This document shows positions 1 through 6,482 of a DNA stretch of 8,410 nucleotides, piece after piece. The translations under genes were made by a program, and so were the position numbers. This DNA is from Planococcaceae bacterium UBA3370 (GTDB taxonomy: Bacteria > Bacillota > Bacilli > Bacillales_A > Planococcaceae), in the NCBI GenBank assembly GCA_002360295.1, contig DEQI01000036.1, forward strand, positions 1 through 8,410, written 5' to 3'. Position 1 is the stretch's first letter, and each line of letters starts with the position of its first letter. A model generated the notes under the pieces. It was not told the DNA's origin. It did not search any database and saw only the letters and a list, made by a program, of their open reading frames with translations.

Positions 1-2
1 TA

Positions 3-65
3 CATAAAAGAACTGAAGCTATTAAGAAATGGGAACAAGACTATAAAGAGAATATGGGGAGATAA
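3..65 (+). CDS. C-terminal fragment of an upstream gene (partial)
   Basis: The frame starting at base 3 is open from the window edge and ends at TAA (63-65). It encodes 20 residues, a charged helix-like tail (HKRTEAIKKWEQDYKENMGR). Frame 2 stops at once. Frame 1 also runs open from the edge, to about 109, but it would run through the hairpin at 68-95 and its composition is less protein-like. In phages of this type the gene just before the HNH/terminase block is often a late-gene regulator (ArpU- or RinA-like). That is an inference from position only, because the fragment is too short to assign. A hairpin with a T run directly follows the stop codon, as expected at the end of a transcript. Confidence 0.5.
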   Translation, partial: HKRTEAIKKWEQDYKENMGR

Positions 66-67
66 AC

Positions 68-95
68 GAGTCATGCTTTATGAGTGTGGCTTTTT
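68..95 (+). terminator. possible intrinsic terminator after the upstream gene
   Basis: Bases 68-76 can pair with 84-92 over 9 positions around a 7-base loop, and a T run (91-95) follows. Several of the pairs are G·U, so the stem forms in RNA of the + strand and would be poorer in the opposite-strand transcript. It begins three bases after the TAA of the partial gene. Stability is modest, so it may be a partial terminator. Confidence 0.4.
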
Positions 96-118
96 ATTAT
101 GCAATTAACCATAAATTT

Positions 119-124
119 GGAGGT
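119..124 (+). promoter_or_regulatory. ribosome binding site that decides the start of the 132-446 gene
   Basis: GGAGGT at 119-124 is a strong SD. Two in-frame ATGs follow back to back at 129 and 132. The 7-base gap to 132 is normal and the 4-base gap to 129 is short, so 132 is preferred. Confidence 0.6.
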
Positions 125-131
125 ATGAATG

Positions 132-446
132 ATGGCAAAATTAAAAGACGTTACCATTGAAATAGATGTGAACACAGAAAAATTCCGACGAAAGTTAAGA
201 GCAATTGCAAAGCATACGGGTGCATTAGTTGATGAGTTAGACAATATAGATTCTGGCGAGTGTACTAATTTATCAGAAGAACAAATTGAATTAATACAAG
301 GCATGATTAACCGTAACAAGAAAGGCATGAAGGTTTGTTCGTGCGATATTCAAAGAGTTTTAAATATAAAAACCAATTACGTTGCAGATGTTTCGTTAGA
401 ACAAATAGTAACTAAATTAAAAGAAACATTACGTGATCTGGATTGA
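132..446 (+). CDS. hypothetical phage protein, 104 aa
   Basis: I do not recognise a named family. The protein is 104 aa, soluble, with no signal peptide or membrane segment. Residues 1-45 are charged and begin MAKLKDVTIEIDV, which resembles the opening of small uncharacterised phage proteins. A predicted helical stretch ends in an acidic patch (about residues 34-42). The second half holds two helix-like stretches (about 46-62 and 88-104), with a CSC motif between them. The start is ATG 132, placed by the SD at 119-124. ATG 129 is possible. It lies 15 bases before the HNH start, in the same direction, so it is probably co-transcribed with the packaging genes. A role in packaging or late regulation is conceivable, but nothing in the sequence shows it. 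Confidence 0.75.
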   Translation: MAKLKDVTIEIDVNTEKFRRKLRAIAKHTGALVDELDNIDSGECTNLSEEQIELIQGMINRNKKGMKVCSCDIQRVLNIKTNYVADVSLEQIVTKLKETLRDLD

Positions 447-461
447 AAAGGATGAACATTG

Positions 462-830
462 ATGGCTATGTTCAAACTTTGTTCTTGTGGTAAGACTATA
501 TCACTTAATCAATTTAAGTGTAGTACGTGCCAAACCAAACACATTGGCAGGCATAAGCTATATGACAAATATAAGCGTGATAAAGATTCAACAGCTTTCT
601 ATAAGAGTAAACCTTGGTGTATCAAGAGACGTGAAGCGTTAATAAGAGACAAAGGATTGTGCCAGCATTGTTTAAAAGCTAAACGGATTAAGCAAGCCGA
701 GATGGTTGACCATATCATACCAATTAAAGAAGACTGGAGCTTACGATTAACATTAAGTAACCTTCAGTCTCTTTGTAATGCTTGTCACAATAAGAAAACT
801 GCAGAAGATAAGAAATTATATAAAAGGTAG
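462..830 (+). CDS. HNH endonuclease, terminase-associated
   Basis: This is a 122-aa HNH nuclease. The nuclease domain fills the C-terminal half: a zinc-binding CQHC (C67, C70) and a CNAC (C105, C108) frame the catalytic VDHIIP (D83, H84). N100 and H109/N110 complete the HNH pattern. The N-terminus carries an extra CxC/CxxC pair (C7, C9, C20, C23), likely a small zinc ribbon. In cos phages such as HK97 the neighbouring HNH protein (gp74) works with the large terminase to cut cos. The position here, directly before the small terminase and a cos-like gap, fits that role. The start is ATG 462, 9 bases after AAGGA (448-452). TTG 459 and ATG 468 are in frame but less likely. Function is inferred from motifs and context. 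A homing HNH is the alternative, but the gene interrupts nothing. Confidence 0.9.
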   Translation: MAMFKLCSCGKTISLNQFKCSTCQTKHIGRHKLYDKYKRDKDSTAFYKSKPWCIKRREALIRDKGLCQHCLKAKRIKQAEMVDHIIPIKEDWSLRLTLSNLQSLCNACHNKKTAEDKKLYKR

Positions 831-890
831 GGGGTACCGGAAAAGTTTTCAGGGTTCTATCTATAGACCGCATCCCCCCTTTTTTTCGCA
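830..890 (+). other. putative cos (cohesive-end) site region
   Basis: This is the core of the 103-base non-coding gap between the HNH and small terminase genes, the usual place for cos in HK97-like phages of Gram-positive bacteria. A G run (830-834) and CGG (838-840) face CCG (868-870) and six C (874-879), with an AT-rich symmetric element between them. The segment 866-879 (GACCGCATCCCCCC) is unusually GC-rich for this genome, as expected of a cohesive end. The G and C runs could also pair (5 bp, a 3x3 internal loop, then 3 bp) before seven T (880-886), so a Rho-independent terminator for the HNH gene is an alternative or additional reading. The exact nick positions cannot be read from the sequence. 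Confidence 0.5.
853..869. repeat. short inverted repeat inside the putative cos region
   Basis: TCTAT (856-860) and ATAGA (863-867) are perfect inverted copies around two bases. Allowing one bulged T (855), the outer GG (853-854) and CC (868-869) extend the dyad. Two-fold symmetric sites suit a nuclease that nicks both strands, so this may be where the HNH protein or terminase binds or cuts. That is inference. Confidence 0.5.
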
Positions 891-915
891 AAAACTCCCT
901 AAATGAAATTTACGG

Positions 916-922
916 AAGGAGG
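916..922 (+). promoter_or_regulatory. ribosome binding site of the small terminase gene
   Basis: AAGGAGG is a near-perfect SD, but it lies 11 bases before ATG 934, longer than usual. No closer in-frame start exists. The GTG at 930 is in another frame and stops at once. Confidence 0.65.
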
Positions 923-933
923 CAAAGAAGTGT

Positions 934-1389
934 ATGGCTAGACCGAGGCAGCCTATTTCTCTAATAGAGGCAAAGGGTAAAAAGCATTTAACTAAAGCAG
1001 AAATAAAACGACGAAAAGAAAGTGAGATTAAAGCTGATTCCGATAATGTTGTAGCTCCTTCTTATCTTCCTGACGAGTTGAAGGAAGAGTTTTATAGGAT
1101 TGCTGCAGAACTTATTAACTTGGAAATTATGAGCAATTTAGACTGTGAAGCTTTAGCAAGATTTATTTCATCTGAATATCAATATCAAAAGGTTACAGCA
1201 CAAATCTTGAAAATGAAGACAATCGGACCCAAGTATTTTGATTTATTATCTGTTCAAGAAAAACTATTTAAAATGTGTCGTGCAGCAGCTAGTGATTTGG
1301 GGTTAACTATCTCATCAAGATGCAAACTTGTTGTTCCTAAGAAACAAGAGGAAACACCGAAAAATAAATTTTCGAAGTTTGCTAGGTGA
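934..1389 (+). CDS. terS: phage terminase small subunit, P27 family
   Basis: The small terminase subunit recognises phage DNA and hands it to the large subunit at the start of packaging. At 151 aa it has the usual size for the P27 family (Terminase_4). Features that fit are the basic N-terminus (MARPRQPI, then GKKHLTKAEIKRR), a helical core around residues 42-125 (including PSYLPDELKEEFYRIA and the ARFISSEYQYQK helix), and a basic tail rich in lysine and proline that ends KNKFSKFAR. It sits between the putative cos site and the large terminase. Its stop is 5 bases before the next start, and its last codons supply that gene's SD (AGGTGA, 1384-1389), so the two subunits are probably translationally coupled. 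The assignment rests on overall pattern plus context, since the family is poorly conserved. Confidence 0.9.
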   Translation: MARPRQPISLIEAKGKKHLTKAEIKRRKESEIKADSDNVVAPSYLPDELKEEFYRIAAELINLEIMSNLDCEALARFISSEYQYQKVTAQILKMKTIGPKYFDLLSVQEKLFKMCRAAASDLGLTISSRCKLVVPKKQEETPKNKFSKFAR

Positions 1390-1394
1390 AATAA

Positions 1395-3107
1395 ATGCAT
1401 CGAACAACAAAATATGCAATAGATGTAATTGAAGGTCGTATTGTTACAGGGAAGTTTGCTAAATTAGCCTGTCAACGTCATTTAGATGATTTAAAGAAAT
1501 CCAAACTTGCCCCTTTTGTATATCGGTTTGATGAAGAAAAAGCAACTATTTTAATAGATTATGCAGAAACTTTAACCATTGGTGAAGGTGATGAGAAGCA
1601 ACCATTAAGTTTGGATGAATTCCAGGCTTTTATTTTTGGCTCTTTACATGGATGGGTACATAAAGAAACTGGATATAGGCGTTTTAGGAGTTCTTATATT
1701 CAAGTTGGTAGACAGCAAGGTAAATCACTATTGAATGGCGTATTAGGGACATTCTATGGCAATTTTGATGGTTATAACTATGGACAGATATATTGTACAG
1801 CTACCAAACAAGATCAAGCTAAGATTGTTTTGAATGAAATGATTAAGTTTATTCGTTCTGATTCTGATCTTGAAGAAATGTTTAAAATTAAAGAATATGA
1901 GAGCACTATTGAATGCTTGGTGACAAATTCTAAGATAAAAGCACTAGGACGAGACAGTAAATCTATTGACGGATTTCGTCCATTGCTTGGAATTGTGGAT
2001 GAATACCACGCTCATAAGGATAACCAGATGTATAAACTTCTTGAAGGTGGTACAGGTAATCTAAAAGAATGTTTGATTAGCGTCATAACTACTGCTGGAT
2101 TTGATTTAAATTCACCTTGTTATGAGTTATATGAATACTGCTGCAGATTGTTAGAAGGCGTTCATGAAAACGATTCGCAGTTTGTATATATTGCTCAACT
2201 TGATAAAGAAGATGATATTTGGGACCCAAACAATTGGATTAAAGCTAATCCGTTAACTTGTAAGACACAAGAAGGTATTGACAGAATGATTGATATTTCT
2301 AAGAAAGCAAAAGAAATGGGCGGAAATGAGCTTAGAGATTTCATGACAAAGCGTTTAAATATTTGGGTTCAATTTTCGGACAATCAATATATGAATATAG
2401 AACATTGGAAAGCTTGTGCAAGCAGCAAGACACTCGAAGATTTTAAAGGAATGACTTGTATTGCTGGTCTTGATTTATCAAGTGGTGGCGATTTAACGAG
2501 TTTAGCGCTTGTTTTTCCATTCTTTGCAGAAGATGTTCGGAAATATTTTGTTCATTCTCATTCATTTATTCCAAAGAATCGAGTAGCTGAACATATTAAA
2601 ACAGATAACGCGCCTTATGATATTTGGATAAAAAAAGGGTTGCTTACAGTAACAGAGACTTTAGGTGGAATTAAAACAGATTACAAATACATTATTGGTT
2701 ATTTGTCTCGTTTAATTATGGAATATGAGCTAGATATTATTTTAATTTGCTATGATCCACATAATGCGTCTGCTTTTCTAGCTGATATAGAAGCGCTAGG
2801 TATTGACTCGTTATCCATTACACAATCGGCTAGGAATTTAAATGATCCAACAGTTGATTTCAGATTGGAAGTAGAAGCAGGAAATGTTGAATATAACAAA
2901 AATAATGAATTATTAACTTGGTCTATTGCTAATGCTAAGACAGTCTCGAATTCATTTGGAGAAATAAAGATAGACAAAGATTTGCAACAGAAACGTATCG
3001 ATCCTGTGGATGCTATTATCGATGCTTGGAAGATGGCTATGACACAAGAAACAGAAATCAATTTAACTAAGGTTACAAATGAATACTTAGACATGATGGG
3101 ATGGTAA
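1395..3107 (+). CDS. terL: phage terminase large subunit
   Basis: This is the ATPase and nuclease motor that cuts concatemeric phage DNA and pumps it into the prohead through the portal. The 570 aa match full-length HK97-like (Terminase_1) proteins. ATPase domain: Walker A GRQQGKS (105-111), Walker B LLGIVDE (197-203, with catalytic E203), and the coupling motif ITTAG (231-235). Nuclease domain: acidic metal ligands in AGLDLSSGGD (D360), YDPHNA (D454) and DPVDAIIDA (D536, D539 or D543). The N-terminal stretch YAIDVIEGRIVTGKFAKLACQRHL is typical of the family, which supports ATG 1395. No frameshift or intein is seen and all motifs are intact. The HNH gene and the candidate cos site upstream suggest cos rather than headful packaging, but that is inference. 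Confidence 0.97.
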   Translation: MHRTTKYAIDVIEGRIVTGKFAKLACQRHLDDLKKSKLAPFVYRFDEEKATILIDYAETLTIGEGDEKQPLSLDEFQAFIFGSLHGWVHKETGYRRFRSSYIQVGRQQGKSLLNGVLGTFYGNFDGYNYGQIYCTATKQDQAKIVLNEMIKFIRSDSDLEEMFKIKEYESTIECLVTNSKIKALGRDSKSIDGFRPLLGIVDEYHAHKDNQMYKLLEGGTGNLKECLISVITTAGFDLNSPCYELYEYCCRLLEGVHENDSQFVYIAQLDKEDDIWDPNNWIKANPLTCKTQEGIDRMIDISKKAKEMGGNELRDFMTKRLNIWVQFSDNQYMNIEHWKACASSKTLEDFKGMTCIAGLDLSSGGDLTSLALVFPFFAEDVRKYFVHSHSFIPKNRVAEHIKTDNAPYDIWIKKGLLTVTETLGGIKTDYKYIIGYLSRLIMEYELDIILICYDPHNASAFLADIEALGIDSLSITQSARNLNDPTVDFRLEVEAGNVEYNKNNELLTWSIANAKTVSNSFGEIKIDKDLQQKRIDPVDAIIDAWKMAMTQETEINLTKVTNEYLDMMGW

Positions 3108-3119
3108 GGAGGTACAGAG

Positions 3120-3314
3120 ATGGCGGAAATTATTAAGAGGAATATATCCTCATTTTTTCATAATTTATTTACTAAATGGCTAGAGGACTTCTTTATATTT
3201 TTGGGTATAGCTTTAATTTTATATACAACATATTATAATTTCGGTTATACCATAGGTAACTATTCTCTCGGAATAATTTTGGTGCTTTTCGGCTTTCTAA
3301 TCGCTAAAAAGTGA
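3120..3314 (+). CDS. small membrane protein, two predicted transmembrane helices
   Basis: No family is recognised. This 64-aa protein has a short amphipathic N-terminus (MAEIIKRNISSFFHNLF), then two hydrophobic segments of about 15-20 residues (about 24-41 and 46-62), and ends in IAKK. This predicts an integral membrane hairpin with no large soluble domain. Its start is well supported: TAAGGAGGT (3105-3113) overlaps the terL stop and lies 6 bases before ATG 3120. Its stop overlaps the SD of the portal gene. It is therefore a genuine gene of the late operon, placed between terminase and portal. Small membrane proteins are found at this position in some phages of Gram-positive bacteria without a proven role. 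Holin, exclusion or prohead-anchoring functions would be guesses. Confidence 0.8.
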   Translation: MAEIIKRNISSFFHNLFTKWLEDFFIFLGIALILYTTYYNFGYTIGNYSLGIILVLFGFLIAKK

Positions 3315-3324
3315 AAGGAGGTGA
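3314..3324 (+). promoter_or_regulatory. very strong ribosome binding site of the portal gene
   Basis: AAAGGAGGTGA is fully complementary to the Bacillota 16S rRNA 3' end. It overlaps the last base of the preceding stop codon and sits 6 bases before ATG 3331. Confidence 0.85.
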
Positions 3325-3330
3325 AGAGCA

Positions 3331-4545
3331 ATGATATTTAAAAATATGTTGAATAAAGGTTTTAAAAATGAAACTGTCAATATGAATAACCCTCTTTTTT
3401 TAGAATGGTTAGGCATTGGCTCCGATACACCAAAAGATAAATTATCAGAATCAACGTACTTTGCATGTATGAAAATTTTAGCGGAATCGCTAGGTAAATT
3501 ACCTTTAAAAATGTACCAAAGTACAGAAAAAGGAATTATAAAGAGTGACAAAGCAGATATGTATAGTATTTTGCGTTTTCGTCCGAATCCTTATATAACA
3601 AGCACGATTTTTTGGTCGACAGTTGAAATGAATAGAAACCATTATGGGAATGCTTATGTTTGGTGTCGATATAAAGGCCCTCAACTACTAGACATGTGGA
3701 TTATGCCGAGTAGAGATGTAAGTATTTTAATCGATAATGAAGGTATATTTGGTACAGTGAATAAAATTTGGTATCAATATAATGATAGCCATACTGGTAA
3801 AGCATACACTTTTAGCAGTGATGAAGTAATGCACTTCAAAACTTCTATGACATTTGATGGCATTACAGGGATACCAGTGAGAAAAATTCTAAAACAAACT
3901 GTGGACGGAGCTTTAGAAAGCCAAAAATATATGAATAATCTTTATAAAAATGGGATGACCGGGAAAGCTGTTCTTGAATATACAGGGGATTTAGACAAGA
4001 CAGCGAAGGAGAGACTGGTTAAAGGCTTCGAGGATTTTGCAAATGGTTCTAGAAATGCCGGAAAAATCATACCGGTACCATTAGGAATGAAGTTGGTTCC
4101 ATTAGATATAAAATTGACAGATGCACAGTTTTTTGAACTAAAGAAATACTCTTCGCTACAGATTGCAGCAGCTTTTGGCATTAAACCAAATCAAATAAAT
4201 GATTATGAAAAGTCGAGTTATGCGAGTGTTGAAGCGCAAAACTTGGCTTTTTATGTTGATACGCTTCTTTATGTGCTGAAACAATATGAGGAAGAAATTA
4301 CTTATAAAATTCTTTCGGACAAGTTAATTGAAAATGGATATTATTTTAAATTTAACGTTAATGTCATTTTAAGAGCCGATTCTAAAACACAAATAGAGGT
4401 GTTAGCATCTGGTGTAAATAATGGAATATATAAAATTGATGAAGCAAGAGAATATCTTGATTTACCAATGGTTGAAGGTGGACAACAAAATATTGTTAAC
4501 GGCAATTATATTCCTTTAACAATGGTTGGAAAACAGTATGAATAA
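3331..4545 (+). CDS. phage portal protein, HK97 family
   Basis: The portal is the ring at one head vertex through which DNA enters and leaves. It nucleates prohead assembly and docks the terminase and later the connector. The 404 aa are a normal length for the HK97-type portal (Phage_portal). Recognisable stretches are the N-terminal STYFACMKILAESLGKLPLK (41-60), the wing region with WSTVEMNRNHYGNAYVW (95-111), the clip/stem-side LYKNGMTGKAVLEY (204-217), the signature AAFGIKPNQINDYEKSSYAS (280-299), and the C-terminal IYKIDEAREYLDLPMVEGG (366-384) ending in NYIPL. The gene follows the small membrane protein by 16 bases. The protease gene starts 15 bases after its stop, the classic portal-protease-capsid order of HK97-like phages. 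Confidence 0.97.
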   Translation: MIFKNMLNKGFKNETVNMNNPLFLEWLGIGSDTPKDKLSESTYFACMKILAESLGKLPLKMYQSTEKGIIKSDKADMYSILRFRPNPYITSTIFWSTVEMNRNHYGNAYVWCRYKGPQLLDMWIMPSRDVSILIDNEGIFGTVNKIWYQYNDSHTGKAYTFSSDEVMHFKTSMTFDGITGIPVRKILKQTVDGALESQKYMNNLYKNGMTGKAVLEYTGDLDKTAKERLVKGFEDFANGSRNAGKIIPVPLGMKLVPLDIKLTDAQFFELKKYSSLQIAAAFGIKPNQINDYEKSSYASVEAQNLAFYVDTLLYVLKQYEEEITYKILSDKLIENGYYFKFNVNVILRADSKTQIEVLASGVNNGIYKIDEAREYLDLPMVEGGQQNIVNGNYIPLTMVGKQYE

Positions 4546-4555
4546 AAGGAGGTGA
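4545..4555 (+). promoter_or_regulatory. ribosome binding site that decides the start of the protease gene
   Basis: AAAGGAGGTGA overlaps the portal stop codon. An in-frame GTG at 4552 lies inside this SD and so cannot be its start. ATG 4561, 5 bases downstream, is the start. Confidence 0.85.
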
Positions 4556-4560
4556 AAAGA

Positions 4561-5301
4561 ATGAGTAAGTTTTGGAAGTTTATTAAAAATGAAGCGACTG
4601 ACACACAACCTGAGAGCATTGAATTACGCATAGAAGGTGATATCGTTGATGACAATGATGCGTGGGCTTATGAATGGTTTGGTGAACCTGCGACAGCTCC
4701 GAATGCTTTTAAAGAAGAATTAAAGGCATATAAAGATAAAGATTTAACAGTGTGGATTGATTCTTACGGAGGCAGTGTTTTTGCAGGAGCCAGTATTTAT
4801 AATGCTTTAAAAGAACACAAAGGGAAAATTACTGTGAAAGTTGATGGAAAAGCAATGAGTGCTGCTTCTGTTATTGCGATGGCTGGTGACGAAATACTCA
4901 TGTCTCCAGTGGCTATTATGATGATTCATAATCCATTAACAGCAGCTTATGGAAATATGCATGATTTACGTAAGGTAGCAGACATTTTAGATACTGTAAA
5001 AGAATCAATCATAAATGCTTATGTTGAAAAAACAGGACGGTCTCGCAATAAAATCGCTCAAATGATGGATGACGAAACGTGGATGAGTTCAAACGTTGCA
5101 GTAAAAGAAGGCTTTGCTGATGGTGTTCTTTATTGTGATGATACTAACAAAATGGAAGAGGTCCAAAACTTCTCTTTCAATCGTTTGGCAGTAATGAATT
5201 ATTCTAATCAGTCAATTGATCATGCGATTAAACTTTTAGAAAAACCGAAAGCACTTGAAGCAGAAAAACAAAAACTTCTGATGGAATTAGATTTAATCTA
5301 G
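4561..5301 (+). CDS. ClpP-like prohead protease
   Basis: This serine protease is packaged inside the prohead, where it removes the capsid scaffold domain and then usually itself. The 246-aa protein has the ClpP/crotonase fold pattern: IELRIEGDIVDD (20-31), the substrate-binding glycines WIDSYGGSV (65-73), the nucleophile region DGKAMSAAS (S100 by alignment with ClpP, spaced eight residues before the AG of AMAG), the catalytic histidine in MIHNP (H123), and an acidic cluster in MMDDETWMS (168-176) that supplies the third residue. GFADGV (185-190) closes the domain. The last roughly 50 residues are a charged helical tail, commonly used to bind the capsid scaffold. It stands between portal and capsid genes as expected. 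The GTG at 4552 would add three residues but lies in the SD. A hairpin overlaps its stop codon. Confidence 0.94.
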   Translation: MSKFWKFIKNEATDTQPESIELRIEGDIVDDNDAWAYEWFGEPATAPNAFKEELKAYKDKDLTVWIDSYGGSVFAGASIYNALKEHKGKITVKVDGKAMSAASVIAMAGDEILMSPVAIMMIHNPLTAAYGNMHDLRKVADILDTVKESIINAYVEKTGRSRNKIAQMMDDETWMSSNVAVKEGFADGVLYCDDTNKMEEVQNFSFNRLAVMNYSNQSIDHAIKLLEKPKALEAEKQKLLMELDLI

Positions 5302-5317
5302 TTCTTTTTTTATTTTT
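5284..5317 (+). terminator. hairpin plus T tract just before the capsid gene (attenuator or mRNA-processing candidate)
   Basis: Bases 5284-5292 pair with 5296-5304: nine consecutive pairs, one of them G·U, around a 3-base loop. Seven T (5305-5311), one A and five T (5313-5317) follow. It spans the protease stop codon and ends immediately before the capsid SD. It has the form of an intrinsic terminator, but only two pairs are G-C, so termination is probably partial. It could also protect the 5' end of a processed capsid mRNA. Confidence 0.5.
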
Positions 5318-5324
5318 GAGGAGG
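5318..5324 (+). promoter_or_regulatory. ribosome binding site of the major capsid gene
   Basis: GAGGAGG lies 7 bases before ATG 5332, directly after the T-rich tract of the upstream hairpin. The unstructured T-rich leader should leave it accessible, which suits a gene needing high expression. Confidence 0.7.
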
Positions 5325-5331
5325 AATTCAT

Positions 5332-6435
5332 ATGAATAAAGAATTAAGAGAACTATTAGAAATGATTAATAATAAAAAAGCTGAAGCAAAACAGTTTCTA
5401 GCTGAAAATAAAATAGAAGAAGCAAAAGCTGCACGTGATGAGGCACAAGAACTTCAAAATAAATTTGATATTGCCAAAGATGTGTATGAACAAGAAAAAG
5501 AATCTTTTAAAAATAAAATGCCTAACAATCAACAAATGAAGGATGATATTAAAGATTTTGTTAATGCTGCACGTAATGGATTTAAAGTACAAAATGCTAT
5601 GAGTGAAGGAACCCCAGCAGCAGGCGGATATACAGTGCCTCAAGATATTCAAACGGCAATTAATGAGTTACGTGAAAGCAAAGATGCATTGCAAAATTTG
5701 ATTACAGTTGAACCTGTCAAAACTTTAAGTGGTTCACGTGTGTTTAAATCAAGAACTCAACAAACAGGATTTGCAGAAGTTGCTGAAGACGGAACAATTT
5801 CAGAAAAAGCCACTCCACAATTCACTCAACTACCATATAGCGTAAAGAAATATGCTGGGTTCTTTAAAGTTACAAATGAATTATTAGCAGATAGTGATCA
5901 AGCTATTGTTAGTACTTTAACAAAATGGATTGGGGATGAATCACGTGTAACACGTAACCAATTAATCTTAACGGCATTAGCAACTAAATCAAAAACAGCT
6001 ATTGCAGATGTAGATGATATTAAAGATACATTGAACGTAACACTTGATCCTGCATTTAGATATACAGCAACAATATTAACTAATCAGGATGGTTTTAACT
6101 GGTTAGATAAACAAAAAGATTCAGACGGAAATTATTTATTACAATCTTCGGTATCATCACCTACTGGAAAACAACTGTTTGGTGTACCTATTGCAATGGT
6201 TTCAAATAAAGATTTCCCAAGTGATACGACAAGTGGTACAAAAGCACCTTTTATTATCGGAGATTTAAAAGAAGCTGTTGTAATGTTTGACCGTCAAGAA
6301 TTGAGTATCGCGTCTTCTACTGAGGCCGGAACAGCGTTTACTACGGATGTTACTCTTTACAGAGCTATCGAGCGTGAAGAAGTAAAAATTCGAGATGAAG
6401 AAGCGTTTGTTTACGGACAAGTTACAATTGCATAA
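5332..6435 (+). CDS. major capsid protein, HK97 fold, with N-terminal scaffold (delta) domain
   Basis: This is the main shell protein of the head. Of 367 aa, residues 1-62 are a highly charged coiled-coil (MNKELRELLEMINNKKAEAK, then AKAARDEAQELQNKF), the delta domain that replaces a separate scaffold protein and is cut off by the upstream protease. The conserved start of the mature shell is seen around EGTPAAGGYTVPQDI (92-106). The E-loop and following strands are recognisable: FAEVAEDGTISEKATPQFTQ (147-166), YSVKKYAGFFKVTNELLADS (169-188). The A-domain includes TNQDGFNWLDKQKDSDGNYL (250-269), the LFGVPIAMVSNKDFP stretch (282-296) and IIGDLKEAVVMFDR (308-321). The cleavage point cannot be read exactly and should fall between about 62 and 100. 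Whether the protein forms HK97-style covalent cross-links is not evident. The gene is flanked by hairpin/T-tract structures on both sides. Confidence 0.96.
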   Translation: MNKELRELLEMINNKKAEAKQFLAENKIEEAKAARDEAQELQNKFDIAKDVYEQEKESFKNKMPNNQQMKDDIKDFVNAARNGFKVQNAMSEGTPAAGGYTVPQDIQTAINELRESKDALQNLITVEPVKTLSGSRVFKSRTQQTGFAEVAEDGTISEKATPQFTQLPYSVKKYAGFFKVTNELLADSDQAIVSTLTKWIGDESRVTRNQLILTALATKSKTAIADVDDIKDTLNVTLDPAFRYTATILTNQDGFNWLDKQKDSDGNYLLQSSVSSPTGKQLFGVPIAMVSNKDFPSDTTSGTKAPFIIGDLKEAVVMFDRQELSIASSTEAGTAFTTDVTLYRAIEREEVKIRDEEAFVYGQVTIA

Positions 6436-6439
6436 TGAT

Positions 6440-6463
6440 AGAGGGATTTATTCCCTCTTTCTT
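6440..6463 (+). terminator. intrinsic terminator or attenuator after the capsid gene
   Basis: AGAGGGA (6440-6446) and TCCCTCT (6452-6458) form a perfect 7-bp stem with a 5-base loop (TTTAT), followed by a T-rich run (6458-6463, interrupted by one C). It begins five bases after the capsid TAA. No promoter is obvious before the next gene, so transcription must read through in part. The likely effect is more capsid mRNA than connector mRNA. Confidence 0.7.
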
Positions 6464-6482
6464 CTATTGAAGGTGAGAAAAA

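Noticed and set aside
74..109. 11-codon open frame in the first intergenic gap
   Set aside because: It is very short, has no SD and overlaps the hairpin and T run.
66..131. Promoter for the late operon
   Set aside because: No convincing pair of -35 and -10 boxes was seen here or in the 831-933 gap. The late promoter is probably upstream of the window.
841..850. AAAAGTTTTC as a regulatory palindrome
   Set aside because: It is a short A/T inverted repeat expected by chance in this composition. I give it no role apart from lying within the putative cos region.
2750..3094. 114-aa open frame on the minus strand inside terL
   Set aside because: It is antisense to the conserved nuclease domain of terL, has no SD or recognisable domain, and is typical of shadow frames in AT-rich DNA.
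4552..4560. GTG start for the protease, three residues upstream
   Set aside because: The codon lies inside the SD AAAGGAGGTGA that serves ATG 4561.
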